Below, piece after piece: positions 35,373-44,674 of a DNA stretch of 64,000 nt. Positions within the stretch are counted from its first letter, which is position 1. The number at the start of each line of letters is the position of its first letter. The notes below the pieces were generated by a model. That model ran no database searches. It saw only the letters and a program-made list of their open reading frames with translations, and was not told the origin of the DNA. The position numbers were made by a program, and so were the translations under genes. The stretch covers positions 11,644-75,643 of the forward strand of contig JBCDBR010000018.1 of NCBI GenBank assembly GCA_039183205.1. Reading direction: 5' to 3'. Source of the stretch: HKCCE3408 sp039183205. Lineage in GTDB: Bacteria; Pseudomonadota; Alphaproteobacteria; Rhodobacterales; Rhodobacteraceae.

Positions 35373-35807
35373 CTAGGACGGTTCGACGGGGTAAATCCCG
35401 CCGAGCCGATCTAGGCCCGTGGTGATGAGCTCCCGCAAAACTTCCAAGTCTATATCGGCCAGCTTGTTGACGTAAAGGCAGGCTTTCCCATGCTTATGCT
35501 TGCCCAAGCGCGCCAAGAGATCGCCAAACTCTGCATAGCCAGGCATGATGTAGATCGACAGATTGGACTTTCGCGGCGCAAATCCCGTGGCAAGCGATAC
35601 ACCGGAATGCCCGGTTTTATAGGTGTAGGCATAGCTGCCATACCCCACCATGCTTGGTCCCCACATACGCGGCGACCAGCCTGTCGCCTGCCGAAAAACG
35701 GCATCGAGCGCCATGCCATCGGCGCGCCGTATCGGATGTTCGACATTTGCCAAAAATGCATCGACCGAAGCGCCGGTCTTTACTGTTTTTGCTTGATAAC
35801 GTGCCAT
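35373..35807 (-). CDS. DUF1801 domain-containing protein
   Basis: 144-residue DUF1801 protein. The family pattern is visible: PIRRADGMALDAVFRQATGWSPRMWGPSMVGYGSYAY, then a central SVGFAPRKSNLSIYIMPGY-like region (ATGFAPRKSNLSIYIMPGY) and the C-terminal LGKHKHGKACLYVNKLADIDLEVLREL (each split by short gaps). Function unknown; structurally similar small proteins bind ligands. Convergent with the MBL gene and 32 bp downstream of the photolyase gene on the same strand. Confidence 0.88.
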   Translation of the reverse strand: MARYQAKTVKTGASVDAFLANVEHPIRRADGMALDAVFRQATGWSPRMWGPSMVGYGSYAYTYKTGHSGVSLATGFAPRKSNLSIYIMPGYAEFGDLLARLGKHKHGKACLYVNKLADIDLEVLRELITTGLDRLGGIYPVEPS

Positions 35808-35839
35808 TTGGCGATCGTAACACAGCCGGCGTTGCGGCT

Positions 35840-37369
35840 CTATACCGGCGCGCCGGACTCCAACTTGCTTAAAAACGCATCGGCCGAAGACAGCGTCGCG
35901 TCGCGTTTATCTTGGCTCATGCGCATCCAGGTGCGGTACATTTGCGCCATGCGAGGGTTCTTCCCAAAACGGTCCCGGTGACGATGCAGAAACGCCCAAT
36001 AGAGATAGTTGAAGGGGCATGCGTGCGCGCCCGATTTCTCCGCAATTTCATATTGGCAACTTTTGCAATAATTCGACATGCGATGAATGTAGGCACCACC
36101 CGATATGTAGGGCTTCGAACCCACAATCCCGCCATCTGCAAACTGGCTCATGCCAATGACGTTTGGCGCCTCGACCCATTCAAATGCGTCAGCGTACACA
36201 GCCAGGTACCATTCATGCACTTGATAGGGGTCAACCCCAGCCAAAAGCGCGAAATTCCCAGTGACCATAAGTCGTTGAATGTGATGCGCATACGCTTCGT
36301 CGCGGGTTTGGATGACAGCTGCACGTATGCAGGTCATACGCGTCTCGCCCGTCCAATAAAACCCCGGCAGGTCGCGTCGATGTTCCAGAACATTCCGGCG
36401 CGCGTAGTTGGGTCCTTCTCGAAAATAAATGCCGCGCATGAACTCGCGCCAGCCGATCACCTGGCGGACATATCCCTCCGCCGCGTTAATCGGAACCCTG
36501 CCCGCGCGCCAAGCGTCAACCACCGCGTCGCAGACGTCCTGCCAGACCAAAAGGCCCGCATTGAGATACATTGAGAGGACCGAATGCGCGAGGAACGATG
36601 TCTCGAGCAGCATCGCATCTTGAAAATCCCCGAATTTCTCCAAGTCGTTGTCAACGAAGTGATCCAATGCAAGGCGCGCTTGTCGCCGTGTCGTGGCGAA
36701 CCAAAACGGCCTTAGCTCGCCGAAATTCTCGCCAAACTGCGCCGCCACAAGATCAAGCACAGCACTGACCTCGGCACCGGGTTCGAACTGAAGTGGTCCG
36801 GCAAAGCATGTCTCAGCCCGCGCTGGTTTGCGATTGTCATGATCGTAGTTCCACTTGCCTGTGGCCGGCTTGTCACCGTCCATCAGAAGTCCGGTTTTCC
36901 GCCGCATCTCGCGGTAAAACCATTCCATGCGAAGCTCCTTGCGGCCTTCGGCCCATGCCTCGAATTCCGCGTGGCTGCACAAAAACCGGGTGTCGGGAAA
37001 CATGTGCACCGGCACCGGGCAATCTTCCAGCGCAGAGATCACGCGCCATTCGCCGGGTTCGGTGGCAAGCACTTCGACCGCACCGGTTTCTGCCGCGCGG
37101 CGCAGAATTTCGCCAACGAGCGTGCCTGTATTGTCCGGATCATCCAGCCGCGTGTACAAAACCCGCCAACCTTCCGAACGCAATTCGGTGCAAAACTGAC
37201 GCATTGCCGCGAATAAGAACGCGATCTTTTTGGGATGGTGGGGGACGTAGGTTGCCTCCCCCATAACTTCCGCCATCATGACCACGTCCTGGTCGCGATC
37301 AGCCTCGGTCAGTGCTGCAACACCATGGGTGAGTTGATCCCCGAGGACCAGTACCAAACGGCTCACCAC
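35840..37369 (-). CDS. FeS-containing bacterial cryptochrome/(6-4) photolyase
   Basis: 509-residue member of the FeS-BCP (PhrB/CryB) photolyase family, a flavoenzyme that uses blue light to repair (6-4) photoproducts or acts as a photoreceptor. Start is GTG 37369 (VVSRLVLVLGDQLTHG) with GGAG 5 nt upstream. The N-terminal alpha/beta domain covers ~1-170. The C-terminal FAD domain carries the four Fe-S cysteines expected for the family: one in TRMTCIRA and a C-x2-C-x12-C cluster in YCKSCQYEIAEKSGAHACPF, which matches the spacing of Agrobacterium PhrB. Its start overlaps the SDR stop region. Confidence 0.93.
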   Translation of the reverse strand: MVSRLVLVLGDQLTHGVAALTEADRDQDVVMMAEVMGEATYVPHHPKKIAFLFAAMRQFCTELRSEGWRVLYTRLDDPDNTGTLVGEILRRAAETGAVEVLATEPGEWRVISALEDCPVPVHMFPDTRFLCSHAEFEAWAEGRKELRMEWFYREMRRKTGLLMDGDKPATGKWNYDHDNRKPARAETCFAGPLQFEPGAEVSAVLDLVAAQFGENFGELRPFWFATTRRQARLALDHFVDNDLEKFGDFQDAMLLETSFLAHSVLSMYLNAGLLVWQDVCDAVVDAWRAGRVPINAAEGYVRQVIGWREFMRGIYFREGPNYARRNVLEHRRDLPGFYWTGETRMTCIRAAVIQTRDEAYAHHIQRLMVTGNFALLAGVDPYQVHEWYLAVYADAFEWVEAPNVIGMSQFADGGIVGSKPYISGGAYIHRMSNYCKSCQYEIAEKSGAHACPFNYLYWAFLHRHRDRFGKNPRMAQMYRTWMRMSQDKRDATLSSADAFLSKLESGAPV

Positions 37370-38025
37370 GGAATCTCCGCGCCGGAATAGTCAAAAAATC
37401 CTCCGGACTGTGATGGAGACAATCCATCCATCACGCGGATGAGGCTTTCCGCCGCCTCGTCCGGCGTGTTTTTTTTGTGTGCCGGGTAATTTGCCGTAAA
37501 ATCGGTGGCGACTGTTCCAGGGTGCAGCGCGACCAATATGGCGTTGCGATATTTACGTCCAAGTTCAATCGCCGCGCCATGCACGATTTGGTTCGCCGCC
37601 GCTTTTGATGCGCGATAGCTGTACCACCCGCCCATTTTGTTGTCGCCAATCGACCCGACCCGCGCCGTTAACACCGCGATGACCGAACGCGCCTGGCGAG
37701 GCAGCAAATTCGAAATCGCGCTGAGCACGAGGGCTGGACCGATGGCGTTCACGGCCATGACAGCGGCCATTGTCTGCGCATCGATTGCGGACAGCGTTTT
37801 TTCAGGTGCCTGACCGTCGGGTGCAAGAATGCCGGTTGCCACGACGATGCGATCAAACGGGCCATCAAGCGATCCCAAGGTCCGTTCGATCGATGCCGCA
37901 TCGGTCAGATCGAGACCATCACTGCGTGACACGCCCGTAACATCCACACCGCGCGCGGTCAGCGCCTTGGACAGAGCCGATCCAATCCCACCCGTTGCGC
38001 CAATGATCAGTGCTTTTTCCGCCAT
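37363..38025 (-). CDS. SDR-family oxidoreductase
   Basis: From ATG 38025 (MAEKALIIGATGGIGSALSKALTARG) it has 220 residues. The Rossmann motif GATGGIG is at the N-terminus, and the catalytic YxxxK is visible as YSYRASKAAANQ. The C-terminal part includes HPGTVATDFTAN. Short-chain dehydrogenase acting on an unknown carbonyl/alcohol. The ORF could start further upstream (38169) but that part has no similarity. The stop overlaps the photolyase GTG by 7 bp, so the two are probably co-transcribed. Confidence 0.9.
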   Translation of the reverse strand: MAEKALIIGATGGIGSALSKALTARGVDVTGVSRSDGLDLTDAASIERTLGSLDGPFDRIVVATGILAPDGQAPEKTLSAIDAQTMAAVMAVNAIGPALVLSAISNLLPRQARSVIAVLTARVGSIGDNKMGGWYSYRASKAAANQIVHGAAIELGRKYRNAILVALHPGTVATDFTANYPAHKKNTPDEAAESLIRVMDGLSPSQSGGFFDYSGAEIPW

Positions 38026-38151
38026 GGCGCGGCCATCTAGCGGGCCGGCGGCTCGGATCAAGGTGTGTCGCTTAAAGGTCGCGCTTTGACGTCGGGCGCG
38101 CCGAACAAATCCAAGGCTTTCCTTTCGCACAACACAAAGTATTATGCGCAC

Positions 38152-38235
38152 ATGATCTCGCAGCCCCATATCCCGAATTGCGCGCCTTCGGCGCCGTTGG
38201 GGCTGCTCGGTCTACGCCTTCTTAGCCGCCTCTGA
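38152..38235 (+). CDS. Leucine-rich leader peptide ahead of leuA
   Basis: A 27-codon frame (ATG 38152, TGA 38233-38235) of which 7 of the last 12 residues are Leu (pattern L-G-L-L-G-L-R-L-L-S-R-L). This is the layout expected of a leu operon attenuation peptide: a run of codons for the amino acid made by the downstream gene, with strong RNA stems before and after. There is no clear ribosome site, but TATTAT at 38140-38145 would place a start of transcription at or near the ATG, so it may be leaderless. Confidence 0.7.
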   Translation: MISQPHIPNCAPSAPLGLLGLRLLSRL

Positions 38236-38276
38236 GCGTGCCTTCTGGCGCGACCGCTCAGAGGGGAGACAGCGCC
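38160..38276 (+). promoter_or_regulatory. Probable leucine attenuator, alternative RNA stems
   Basis: Stem A: GCAGCCCCA (38160-38168) with TGGGGCTGC (38198-38206), with GCGCC/GGCGC nested inside. Stem B: CCTCTGAGCG (38229-38238) with CGCTCAGAGG (38255-38264), overlapping the leader stop codon. Competing stems share the same bases: CCTTCTG (38241-38247) with CAGAGGG (38259-38265), and GGCGC (38247-38251) with GCGCC (38272-38276). No T-run follows, so the output (transcription or translation) is open. Confidence 0.6.
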
Positions 38277-38308
38277 GACGCACCGGAAAATTAGGCTAAG
38301 GAAAACTC

Positions 38309-39871
38309 ATGAATACAGATAAATCCCGCGTGTTGATCTTCGACACCACCTTGCGTGACGGGGAGCAATCCCCTGGCGCGACGATGAGCCACGCTGAAAA
38401 GCTGGAGATTGCCGGCCTGCTTGACGATATGGGCGTCGATATCATCGAAGCGGGCTTTCCGATCGCGTCGGAAGGCGATTTTGCCGCGGTCTCCGACATC
38501 GCCAAGGCCGCCCAAAACGCTATGATTTGCGGGCTTGCACGCGCCAATTTCAAGGACATCGAACGGTGTTGGGAGGCCGTTCGGCATGCGCGGTTTCCGC
38601 GCATACATACGTTTATCGGAACCTCACCGTTGCACCGCGCCATCCCCAATCTGACGCAAGATCAAATGGCTGAGCGGATCCATGAAACGGTGACCCATGC
38701 CAGGAACCTCTGCGACAACGTGCAGTGGTCCCCGATGGATGCCACGCGCACAGAATGGGAATACCTTGCGCGCGTTGTTGAGATTGCCATCCGGGCCGGC
38801 GCGACAACAATCAATATTCCCGATACAGTGGGATATACCGCGCCGGTGGAATCTGCCGATCTCATCCGCCGCCTCATCGCCGAAGTGCCTGGTGCTGAAG
38901 ACGTGGTCTTCGCGACCCATTGCCACAACGATCTTGGGATGGCGACGGCCAATTCACTGGCTGCTGTGGCAGGCGGGGCGCGGCAGATCGAATGCACGAT
39001 CAACGGCCTGGGCGAACGGGCCGGCAATACCGCGCTTGAAGAGGTTGTCATGGCGCTGAAAGTGCGCCGCGATATCATGCCGTATCACACCGAAATCGAC
39101 ACGACGAAGATCATGCAAATTTCGCGTCGCGTCGCGACGGTCTCCGGCTTCAATGTGCAGTTTAACAAGGCAATCGTTGGCAAGAACGCTTTCGCCCATG
39201 AAAGCGGCATTCACCAAGACGGAATGCTGAAAAATGCCGAAACGTTCGAGATCATGCGCCCCGAGGATGTAGGCCTGTCAGGCACTTCCCTGCCGCTTGG
39301 CAAGCATTCCGGACGCGCCGCGCTGCGTGCCAAACTCAAAGAGTTGGGGCACGAAATGGCTGACAATCAGCTGAACGATCTCTTCATACGCTTCAAGGAT
39401 TTGGCCGACCGAAAAAAAGAAGTGTTCGACGATGACCTCATCGCGCTTGTCACAGATGCAGGCAGCGACGGGGAGGGCCATCTTGAATTGAAGTTTCTGC
39501 GTGTGATCTGCGGCACCGAAGCCCCGCAATCAGCGGATCTGACGTTGCGCGTCAGCGCCGAAGACAAACAAGTGACCGCCCAAGGTGACGGACCCGTCGA
39601 TGCCTGCTTCAACGCCGTCAAACAGCTGTTTCCCCATGGCGCGCGGCTTGAGCTTTACCAAGTCGGCGCCGTGACCGAGGGGACTGACGCGCAGGCTACG
39701 GTGACGGTCCGTCTCGAAGAAGACGGTCGGATCGCCATTGGCCAATCTTCGGATACCGACACCGTGGTTGCCAGCGTGAAGGCCTATGTGAACGCATTGA
39801 ACCGCTTGATCCTGCGGCGCGAAAAGGGTGGCAGCGATAAGGCTGAGGTAAGTTACAAAGACGCGGGCTAG
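38309..39871 (+). CDS. leuA: 2-isopropylmalate synthase LeuA
   Basis: First committed enzyme of leucine synthesis: condenses acetyl-CoA with 2-oxoisovalerate. 520 residues, standard for the bacterial type. The HMGL-like catalytic domain opens with FDTTLRDGEQSPGATM and has THCHNDLGMATAN metal-binding histidines. The C-terminal allosteric (LeuA dimer) domain, residues ~390-505, senses leucine. AAGGA lies before the ATG. A leucine-rich leader peptide with attenuator-like stems lies directly upstream. Confidence 0.97.
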   Translation: MNTDKSRVLIFDTTLRDGEQSPGATMSHAEKLEIAGLLDDMGVDIIEAGFPIASEGDFAAVSDIAKAAQNAMICGLARANFKDIERCWEAVRHARFPRIHTFIGTSPLHRAIPNLTQDQMAERIHETVTHARNLCDNVQWSPMDATRTEWEYLARVVEIAIRAGATTINIPDTVGYTAPVESADLIRRLIAEVPGAEDVVFATHCHNDLGMATANSLAAVAGGARQIECTINGLGERAGNTALEEVVMALKVRRDIMPYHTEIDTTKIMQISRRVATVSGFNVQFNKAIVGKNAFAHESGIHQDGMLKNAETFEIMRPEDVGLSGTSLPLGKHSGRAALRAKLKELGHEMADNQLNDLFIRFKDLADRKKEVFDDDLIALVTDAGSDGEGHLELKFLRVICGTEAPQSADLTLRVSAEDKQVTAQGDGPVDACFNAVKQLFPHGARLELYQVGAVTEGTDAQATVTVRLEEDGRIAIGQSSDTDTVVASVKAYVNALNRLILRREKGGSDKAEVSYKDAG

Positions 39872-40168
39872 GCATGCTGATTTTTGCCCGTTCCGATCCA
39901 CGGGCTGGGTCTAAACCGCCATCTGATGCGGTCCGTAAATTTTAGCCCTCCAGTTGGTCTCTTTTGTCCGGATCGGGGTGGGAGTGGGCGAGCCCAATCC
40001 CGCCCCCAGGCGTTTTCGTGGGCGTGGACGACGCCGGTGCTAGCGCACTTACCCGCCGACGATGCCGGCAACCCCCTTTACGCCCCTGATCCGCAGTGAC
40101 TATATGCAGGCCGGTCTCAAGCCCGAGTCGCTTGCGACCAAAGGGTGAGCGACGGGGACACGTCTTTT
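39872..40168 (+). other. 297-bp leuA-mreB intergenic region
   Basis: Contains a short stem soon after leuA (GCCCGT 8-nt gap ACGGGC, from about 39897) that may end the leuA transcript, and a GC-rich stretch further down. I see no convincing gene. Presumably holds the promoter of the mre operon, but no clear -35/-10 pair stands out. Confidence 0.4.
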
Positions 40169-41209
40169 ATGGCCATTGGATTTGGCAGCCTCTTTTCCGC
40201 CGATATGGCAATCGATCTCGGTACGGCGAACACGCTGGTTTACGTCAAGGGCCGAGGTGTGATTTTGAATGAACCGTCCGTTGTGGCTTACCAAGTCAAG
40301 GACGGGGTAAAAAAGGCGATGGCCTTTGGTGAAGATGCCAAGCTGATGCTGGGGCGCACGCCTGGATCCATCCAAGCGATCCGGCCGATGCGCGATGGCG
40401 TGATTGCCGACTTTGACGTGGCCGAAGAGATGATCAAGCACTTCATCCGGAAAGTGCATCGGAGATCGACTTTCACAAAGCCCAAGATCATCGTTTGCGT
40501 CCCGCATGGCGCGACGCCAGTCGAAAAACGAGCGATCCGTCAGTCGGTTTTGTCGGCAGGGGCCCGCAAGGCCGGCCTCATCGCCGAGCCCATCGCTGCC
40601 GCCATCGGTGCGGGCATGCCTATCACTGATCCAACGGGTTCGATGGTGGTTGATATCGGCGGGGGAACGACCGAAGTGGCGGTTCTAAGTTTGGCCGACA
40701 TCGTTTACGCACGCTCGGTTCGGGTTGGCGGCGACCGGATGGACGACGCTATCGTGAGCTATTTGCGCCGCCAGCAGAACCTTCTGATTGGCGAATCCAC
40801 CGCTGAACGGATCAAGACATCGATCGGAACTGCTCGGATGCCCGATGACGGACGTGGGACATCAATGCAGATCCGCGGCCGCGACTTGCTGAACGGCGTG
40901 CCGAAGGAGACCGAGATCAATCAGGCGCAAGTTGCCGAAGCTTTGGCTGAACCTGTGCAGCAGATTTGCGAAGCGGTCATGGGTGCGCTTGAAGCAACGC
41001 CGCCTGACCTCGCGGCTGATATCGTCGATCGCGGCGTCATGCTCACCGGCGGCGGCGCGCTTCTGGGGGAGCTCGATTTGGCGCTGCGTGAGCAGACGGG
41101 TTTGGGCATTTCGGTCGCTGACGAAAGCTTAAATTGCGTCGCCCTCGGAACAGGCAAAGCGTTGGAGTATGAAAAATTGCTCCGCCATGCGATAGATTAC
41201 GACAGCTAA
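40169..41209 (+). CDS. mreB: Rod shape-determining actin-like protein MreB
   Basis: Actin-fold cytoskeletal ATPase that organises the Rod complex for lateral wall synthesis. From ATG 40169 (MAIGFGSLFSADMAIDLGTANTLVYVKGRG) it has 346 residues; a GTG at 40145 in frame could add 8 residues. Phosphate-1 motif DLGTANT, phosphate-2 MVVDIGGGTTEVAV, adenosine motif GVMLTGGGALL and the connect-1 region EPIAAAIGAG are visible. First gene of mreBCD-mrdA-rodA. Confidence 0.97.
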   Translation: MAIGFGSLFSADMAIDLGTANTLVYVKGRGVILNEPSVVAYQVKDGVKKAMAFGEDAKLMLGRTPGSIQAIRPMRDGVIADFDVAEEMIKHFIRKVHRRSTFTKPKIIVCVPHGATPVEKRAIRQSVLSAGARKAGLIAEPIAAAIGAGMPITDPTGSMVVDIGGGTTEVAVLSLADIVYARSVRVGGDRMDDAIVSYLRRQQNLLIGESTAERIKTSIGTARMPDDGRGTSMQIRGRDLLNGVPKETEINQAQVAEALAEPVQQICEAVMGALEATPPDLAADIVDRGVMLTGGGALLGELDLALREQTGLGISVADESLNCVALGTGKALEYEKLLRHAIDYDS

Positions 41210-41230
41210 ACCGCGCGCCAGGGGTGACCG

Positions 41231-42193
41231 ATGGCGAAAGACCGTGATGACGACGACTACGCCCGCCCGGTCCGGCGATTGCTGTTGACCGTATTGGTGC
41301 TGTTTTTGATTTCGCTCACACTGATTTGGCGGATCGATAATCCCCGCATGGAACGGGTTCGCGCGGCCATAACGGACCGCGTGCTACCAAACATGGAATG
41401 GGCAATGGCGCCGGTCACGGGCATTGCGCGGATGATTGATGACTTCCAAAGCTATCAGCGGCTTTACGATCAGAACCAGGAATTGCGCCAAGCGCTGCAA
41501 GATGCCCGTGCCTGGCGCGAAGCCGCACTTCAACTTGAGGAAGAAAACGCCCGACTTCGCGACCTCGTTCGCGTCCAACTGGATCCTGAGCTGACCTTTG
41601 TTACCGGGATCGTTTTGGCCGATAGCGGATCGCCGTTTCGGCGGTCGGTCTTGCTGAACGTGGGTGCACGCGATGGCATCTTGGACGGCTGGGCGACGAT
41701 GGATGGGCTGGGCGTGGTGGGCCGGATATCGGGTGTGGGGCAATCCACAAGCCGCGTGATCTTGCTGACCGACAGCAACAGCCGCGTGCCTGTCACGATT
41801 CAACCTTCGGGTCAACAGGCGCTTTTGATGGGCGACACCTCATCGGCGCCAATGCTGGAATTCATCGAAGACCCAGGCGACATTGCCCCCGGTGACCGAA
41901 TTGTAACCTCCGGCGATGGCGGCCTGTTTCCGTCGTCGTTGTTGGTTGGCCAGGTCATTGTGACGCCCGATGGGCGGTATCGAACATTGCTTGCGGCCGA
42001 TTACGCACGGCTGAATTTCCTGCGCGTCATGCGCAGCCATCCAGGCACAACGCTCAGCGATCCTGGTGGGCTGATCGGTCCGCCATGGCCGCTTAACGCG
42101 CGTGGCCCCGAGGTGGAGCCGCACGTCAGCGATACGGTCGACGCGCCTGTGCCCCGCCCAACGACACTGCCAACAGCGGGGATAAGTCAGTAG
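41231..42193 (+). CDS. mreC: Rod shape-determining protein MreC
   Basis: 320 residues: cytosolic N-terminus, one membrane helix (LLLTVLVLFLISLTLIWRI, about 19-37), a coiled coil (RLYDQNQELRQALQDARAW then LEEENARLRDLVRVQL) and the periplasmic double beta-barrel domain (TFVTGIVLADSGSPFRRSVLLNVG ... GLFPSSLLVGQV). The C-terminal ~50 residues are proline-rich and probably flexible. It links MreB to PBP2 and RodA. Starts 21 bp after mreB; stop directly adjoins mreD. Confidence 0.96.
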   Translation: MAKDRDDDDYARPVRRLLLTVLVLFLISLTLIWRIDNPRMERVRAAITDRVLPNMEWAMAPVTGIARMIDDFQSYQRLYDQNQELRQALQDARAWREAALQLEEENARLRDLVRVQLDPELTFVTGIVLADSGSPFRRSVLLNVGARDGILDGWATMDGLGVVGRISGVGQSTSRVILLTDSNSRVPVTIQPSGQQALLMGDTSSAPMLEFIEDPGDIAPGDRIVTSGDGGLFPSSLLVGQVIVTPDGRYRTLLAADYARLNFLRVMRSHPGTTLSDPGGLIGPPWPLNARGPEVEPHVSDTVDAPVPRPTTLPTAGISQ

Positions 42194-42718
42194 ATGGGGC
42201 CTAGCGCTTGGCATATTTGGACGTACCGGCTGACTTTTGTCGTGCTGGGCTTGGCGATTATTGCCTTTTCGCTGTTGCCACTTGGACAGAATACCGGTGT
42301 TTTGGTCGGCCCGGATCTGCTTCTGGCATTCACCTTGGCATGGATATTGCGGCAACCGTCGGTTGTGCCAATCGGCGTGATTGTGGCCTTGTTTCTTACG
42401 GCCGATTTTTTGCTTCAGCGGCCACCGGGATTGTGGACAGCCCTGGTCTTGCTGGTCACGGAATCGCTCCGAACACGGCGCGCGCAAACAACGGAATACA
42501 ACTTCATTGTGGAATGGGCCTGGGTCACGGTGGCCATCTTTACGATCATCGTCGGGGAAAGATTTGTCTTGTGGGTTTTGTTGGCCCCACAAAGCTCGCT
42601 TGGCTTGGCGCTGGTCTACGGCCTGACAACAGCGGCGGTTTATCCTGCCATCGTCCTTATCTCGCATTATGTAATCGGGTTGCGTAGATTGGGCCCGACC
42701 GATGCGGAATCCGTGTGA
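42194..42718 (+). CDS. mreD: Rod shape-determining protein MreD
   Basis: 174-residue inner-membrane protein with about five hydrophobic helices, fitting MreD by position and size (RLTFVVLGLAIIAFSLLPLG ... PDLLLAFTLAWILRQPSVVPIGVIVALFLTADFLL, in parts). It has no catalytic motif; MreD is a scaffold of the Rod complex. Its start directly follows the mreC stop. The sequence of MreD is poorly conserved, so context carries much of the call. Confidence 0.9.
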   Translation: MGPSAWHIWTYRLTFVVLGLAIIAFSLLPLGQNTGVLVGPDLLLAFTLAWILRQPSVVPIGVIVALFLTADFLLQRPPGLWTALVLLVTESLRTRRAQTTEYNFIVEWAWVTVAIFTIIVGERFVLWVLLAPQSSLGLALVYGLTTAAVYPAIVLISHYVIGLRRLGPTDAESV

Positions 42719-42721
42719 CAG

Positions 42722-44674
42722 ATGAAACGCACACCCAAGGAGATTGAGGAAAGCGCCCGCCAAGTAACCCGGCGTGGGTTGATCGTGAGCGTCCTGATGG
42801 GCACAACGGCGGCCGTCCTCGCTTTCCGCTTGCATCATCTCCAGGTCGACCGTGCGAGCGACTTCAGGCTACTGGCAGAAGAAAACCGGATTAAGGTCCG
42901 ACTGCTGCCCCCGGCACGCGGTCTGATTTATGACCGAAATGGCGTCTTGTTGGCCGACAATGAGCAAAATTACCGCATCACGCTGATCCGCGAAGATGCG
43001 GGCGATGTTGACGCTGTGCTCGACCGCCTGACAGAACTCGTCACGCTCGATACGCGCCGGCTGGATCGGGTTCGCGAAGAGATCTTTCGCCGCCCACCAT
43101 TTGTGCCGGTCACAATCGCAGATCGGCTGAGTTGGGAAGAGCTTTCAACCGTTGCCGTGAACGCACCAGCACTCCCCGGTGTCACGCCGGAATTCGGTCT
43201 CAGCAGGATATACCCCCTCGGCGCGGACTTCGCCCATGTTGTGGGCTATGTCGGCCCCGTTTCCGACTGGTATCTTGAAACCACGGGCGACAGCGATCCA
43301 GTCCTGCAAATCCCAGACTTCCAGGTCGGCCGCTACAATATCGAAGCACAGATGGAACGGCCGCTGCGCGGGCGCGCGGGCACACGCCGGGTGGAGGTCA
43401 ATGCCGGTGGTCGTGTGATGCGAGAGCTTGACCGGGCGGAAGCGAGCCCCGGCTCCGACGTGCAACTTACGATCGATGCGGGGCTCCAAAACTACACTGA
43501 GGCGCGTTTGGGCAACGAAAGTGCGGGAGCCGTTGTCTTGGATGCCACTACGGGTGAGATTTTGGCACTTGCCTCCGCCCCAACATTTGATCCTAACCAA
43601 TTTGTCCGCGGTATTAGCCAAACTGCCTGGACTGGGTTGAACGAAGACCGGTACAGGCCGCTCGCCAACAAGGCCACACAAGGGCTGTATCCTCCCGGCT
43701 CAACCTATAAAATGATCGTCGCGCTTGCGGCTTTGGAGGGCGGTCACGTTGATCCTGCGGAAACTGTCCGGTGTACCGGATTTGTGGAGCTTGGCGACCG
43801 GCGGTTCCATTGTTGGCGGCGCGGCGGCCATGGGCAGATGGACCTTATTGAGGCCATCAGCCAATCCTGCGACGTGTATTTTTACGATCTTGCGCAACGG
43901 GTCGGGATCGAGGCCATATCGGCGATGGCACGGCGGCTCGGATGCGGCGTTCGCCACGAATTGCCGCTCTCGGCGGTGGCAACGGGCCTTGCACCAACAA
44001 TGGCGTGGAAGCGGGAGAACCGCGGCAGCGAATGGCTGGTCGGGGATACCCTGAACGTATCCATTGGACAGGGCTTCGTTCTGGCCTCACCATTGCAATT
44101 GGCGGTCATGACCGCACGGGTAGCAACTGGTCTGACAATCAGCCCGCGCGTGGTGAAGTCCTTGGCTGGAGACGCGACCCAAGCGGCCATGCCTGAGCCA
44201 TTGGACCTCAATCCATCTCATCTCGAAATTGTCCGCGCCGGTATGTACCGGGCGGTCAATGACAGCGATGGTACAGCTTATAGCAGCCGTGCGGAAATCA
44301 CCGATTATGTGTTTTCTGGGAAAACCGGCACCAGCCAGGTGCGCAACATCACGGCTGCCGAGCGCGCCGAAGGCGTCACGGCAAACGAAGATCTGCCCTG
44401 GGAACGCCGGGACCACGCGCTCTTTGTCGGCTATGCGCCACTTTCGGAGCCACGATTTGCGGTCTCAGTCGTCGTCGAACATGGCGGCGGCGGTGCGGCG
44501 GTTGCAGCGCCCATCGCGCGCGATCTGCTGCTGCGTGCGCAAGTCGGTGACGTACCCCCCACGGAGCTTTACCCTCCGGCAGACCGGCCCGGCATTGAAA
44601 GGATGCATGACAACATGCCGCTCATTGAGATTGCGCCCCCGTCAAACACGTCAGGTGGGCGGTCTCAGGCATGA
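42722..44674 (+). CDS. mrdA: Penicillin-binding protein 2 (MrdA)
   Basis: Class B transpeptidase of the Rod complex that cross-links lateral-wall peptidoglycan. 650 residues: a membrane anchor (about 20-40), the pedestal domain (RLLPPARGLIYDRNGVLLADN) and the transpeptidase domain with SxxK as PPGSTYKMI (S327, K330), SxN as SQSCDVYF (Cys in place of the middle residue, Asp as third) and KTG as FSGKTGTSQ. The C-terminus is a short flexible tail. ATG is 4 bp after mreD's stop; its 3' end overlaps rodA by 4 bp. Confidence 0.96.
   Translation: MKRTPKEIEESARQVTRRGLIVSVLMGTTAAVLAFRLHHLQVDRASDFRLLAEENRIKVRLLPPARGLIYDRNGVLLADNEQNYRITLIREDAGDVDAVLDRLTELVTLDTRRLDRVREEIFRRPPFVPVTIADRLSWEELSTVAVNAPALPGVTPEFGLSRIYPLGADFAHVVGYVGPVSDWYLETTGDSDPVLQIPDFQVGRYNIEAQMERPLRGRAGTRRVEVNAGGRVMRELDRAEASPGSDVQLTIDAGLQNYTEARLGNESAGAVVLDATTGEILALASAPTFDPNQFVRGISQTAWTGLNEDRYRPLANKATQGLYPPGSTYKMIVALAALEGGHVDPAETVRCTGFVELGDRRFHCWRRGGHGQMDLIEAISQSCDVYFYDLAQRVGIEAISAMARRLGCGVRHELPLSAVATGLAPTMAWKRENRGSEWLVGDTLNVSIGQGFVLASPLQLAVMTARVATGLTISPRVVKSLAGDATQAAMPEPLDLNPSHLEIVRAGMYRAVNDSDGTAYSSRAEITDYVFSGKTGTSQVRNITAAERAEGVTANEDLPWERRDHALFVGYAPLSEPRFAVSVVVEHGGGGAAVAAPIARDLLLRAQVGDVPPTELYPPADRPGIERMHDNMPLIEIAPPSNTSGGRSQA

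Noticed and set aside
41840..42838. 332-codon minus-strand frame
   Set aside because: Antisense to mreC/mreD/mrdA, composition atypical of protein (many Gln/Arg/His), no domain.
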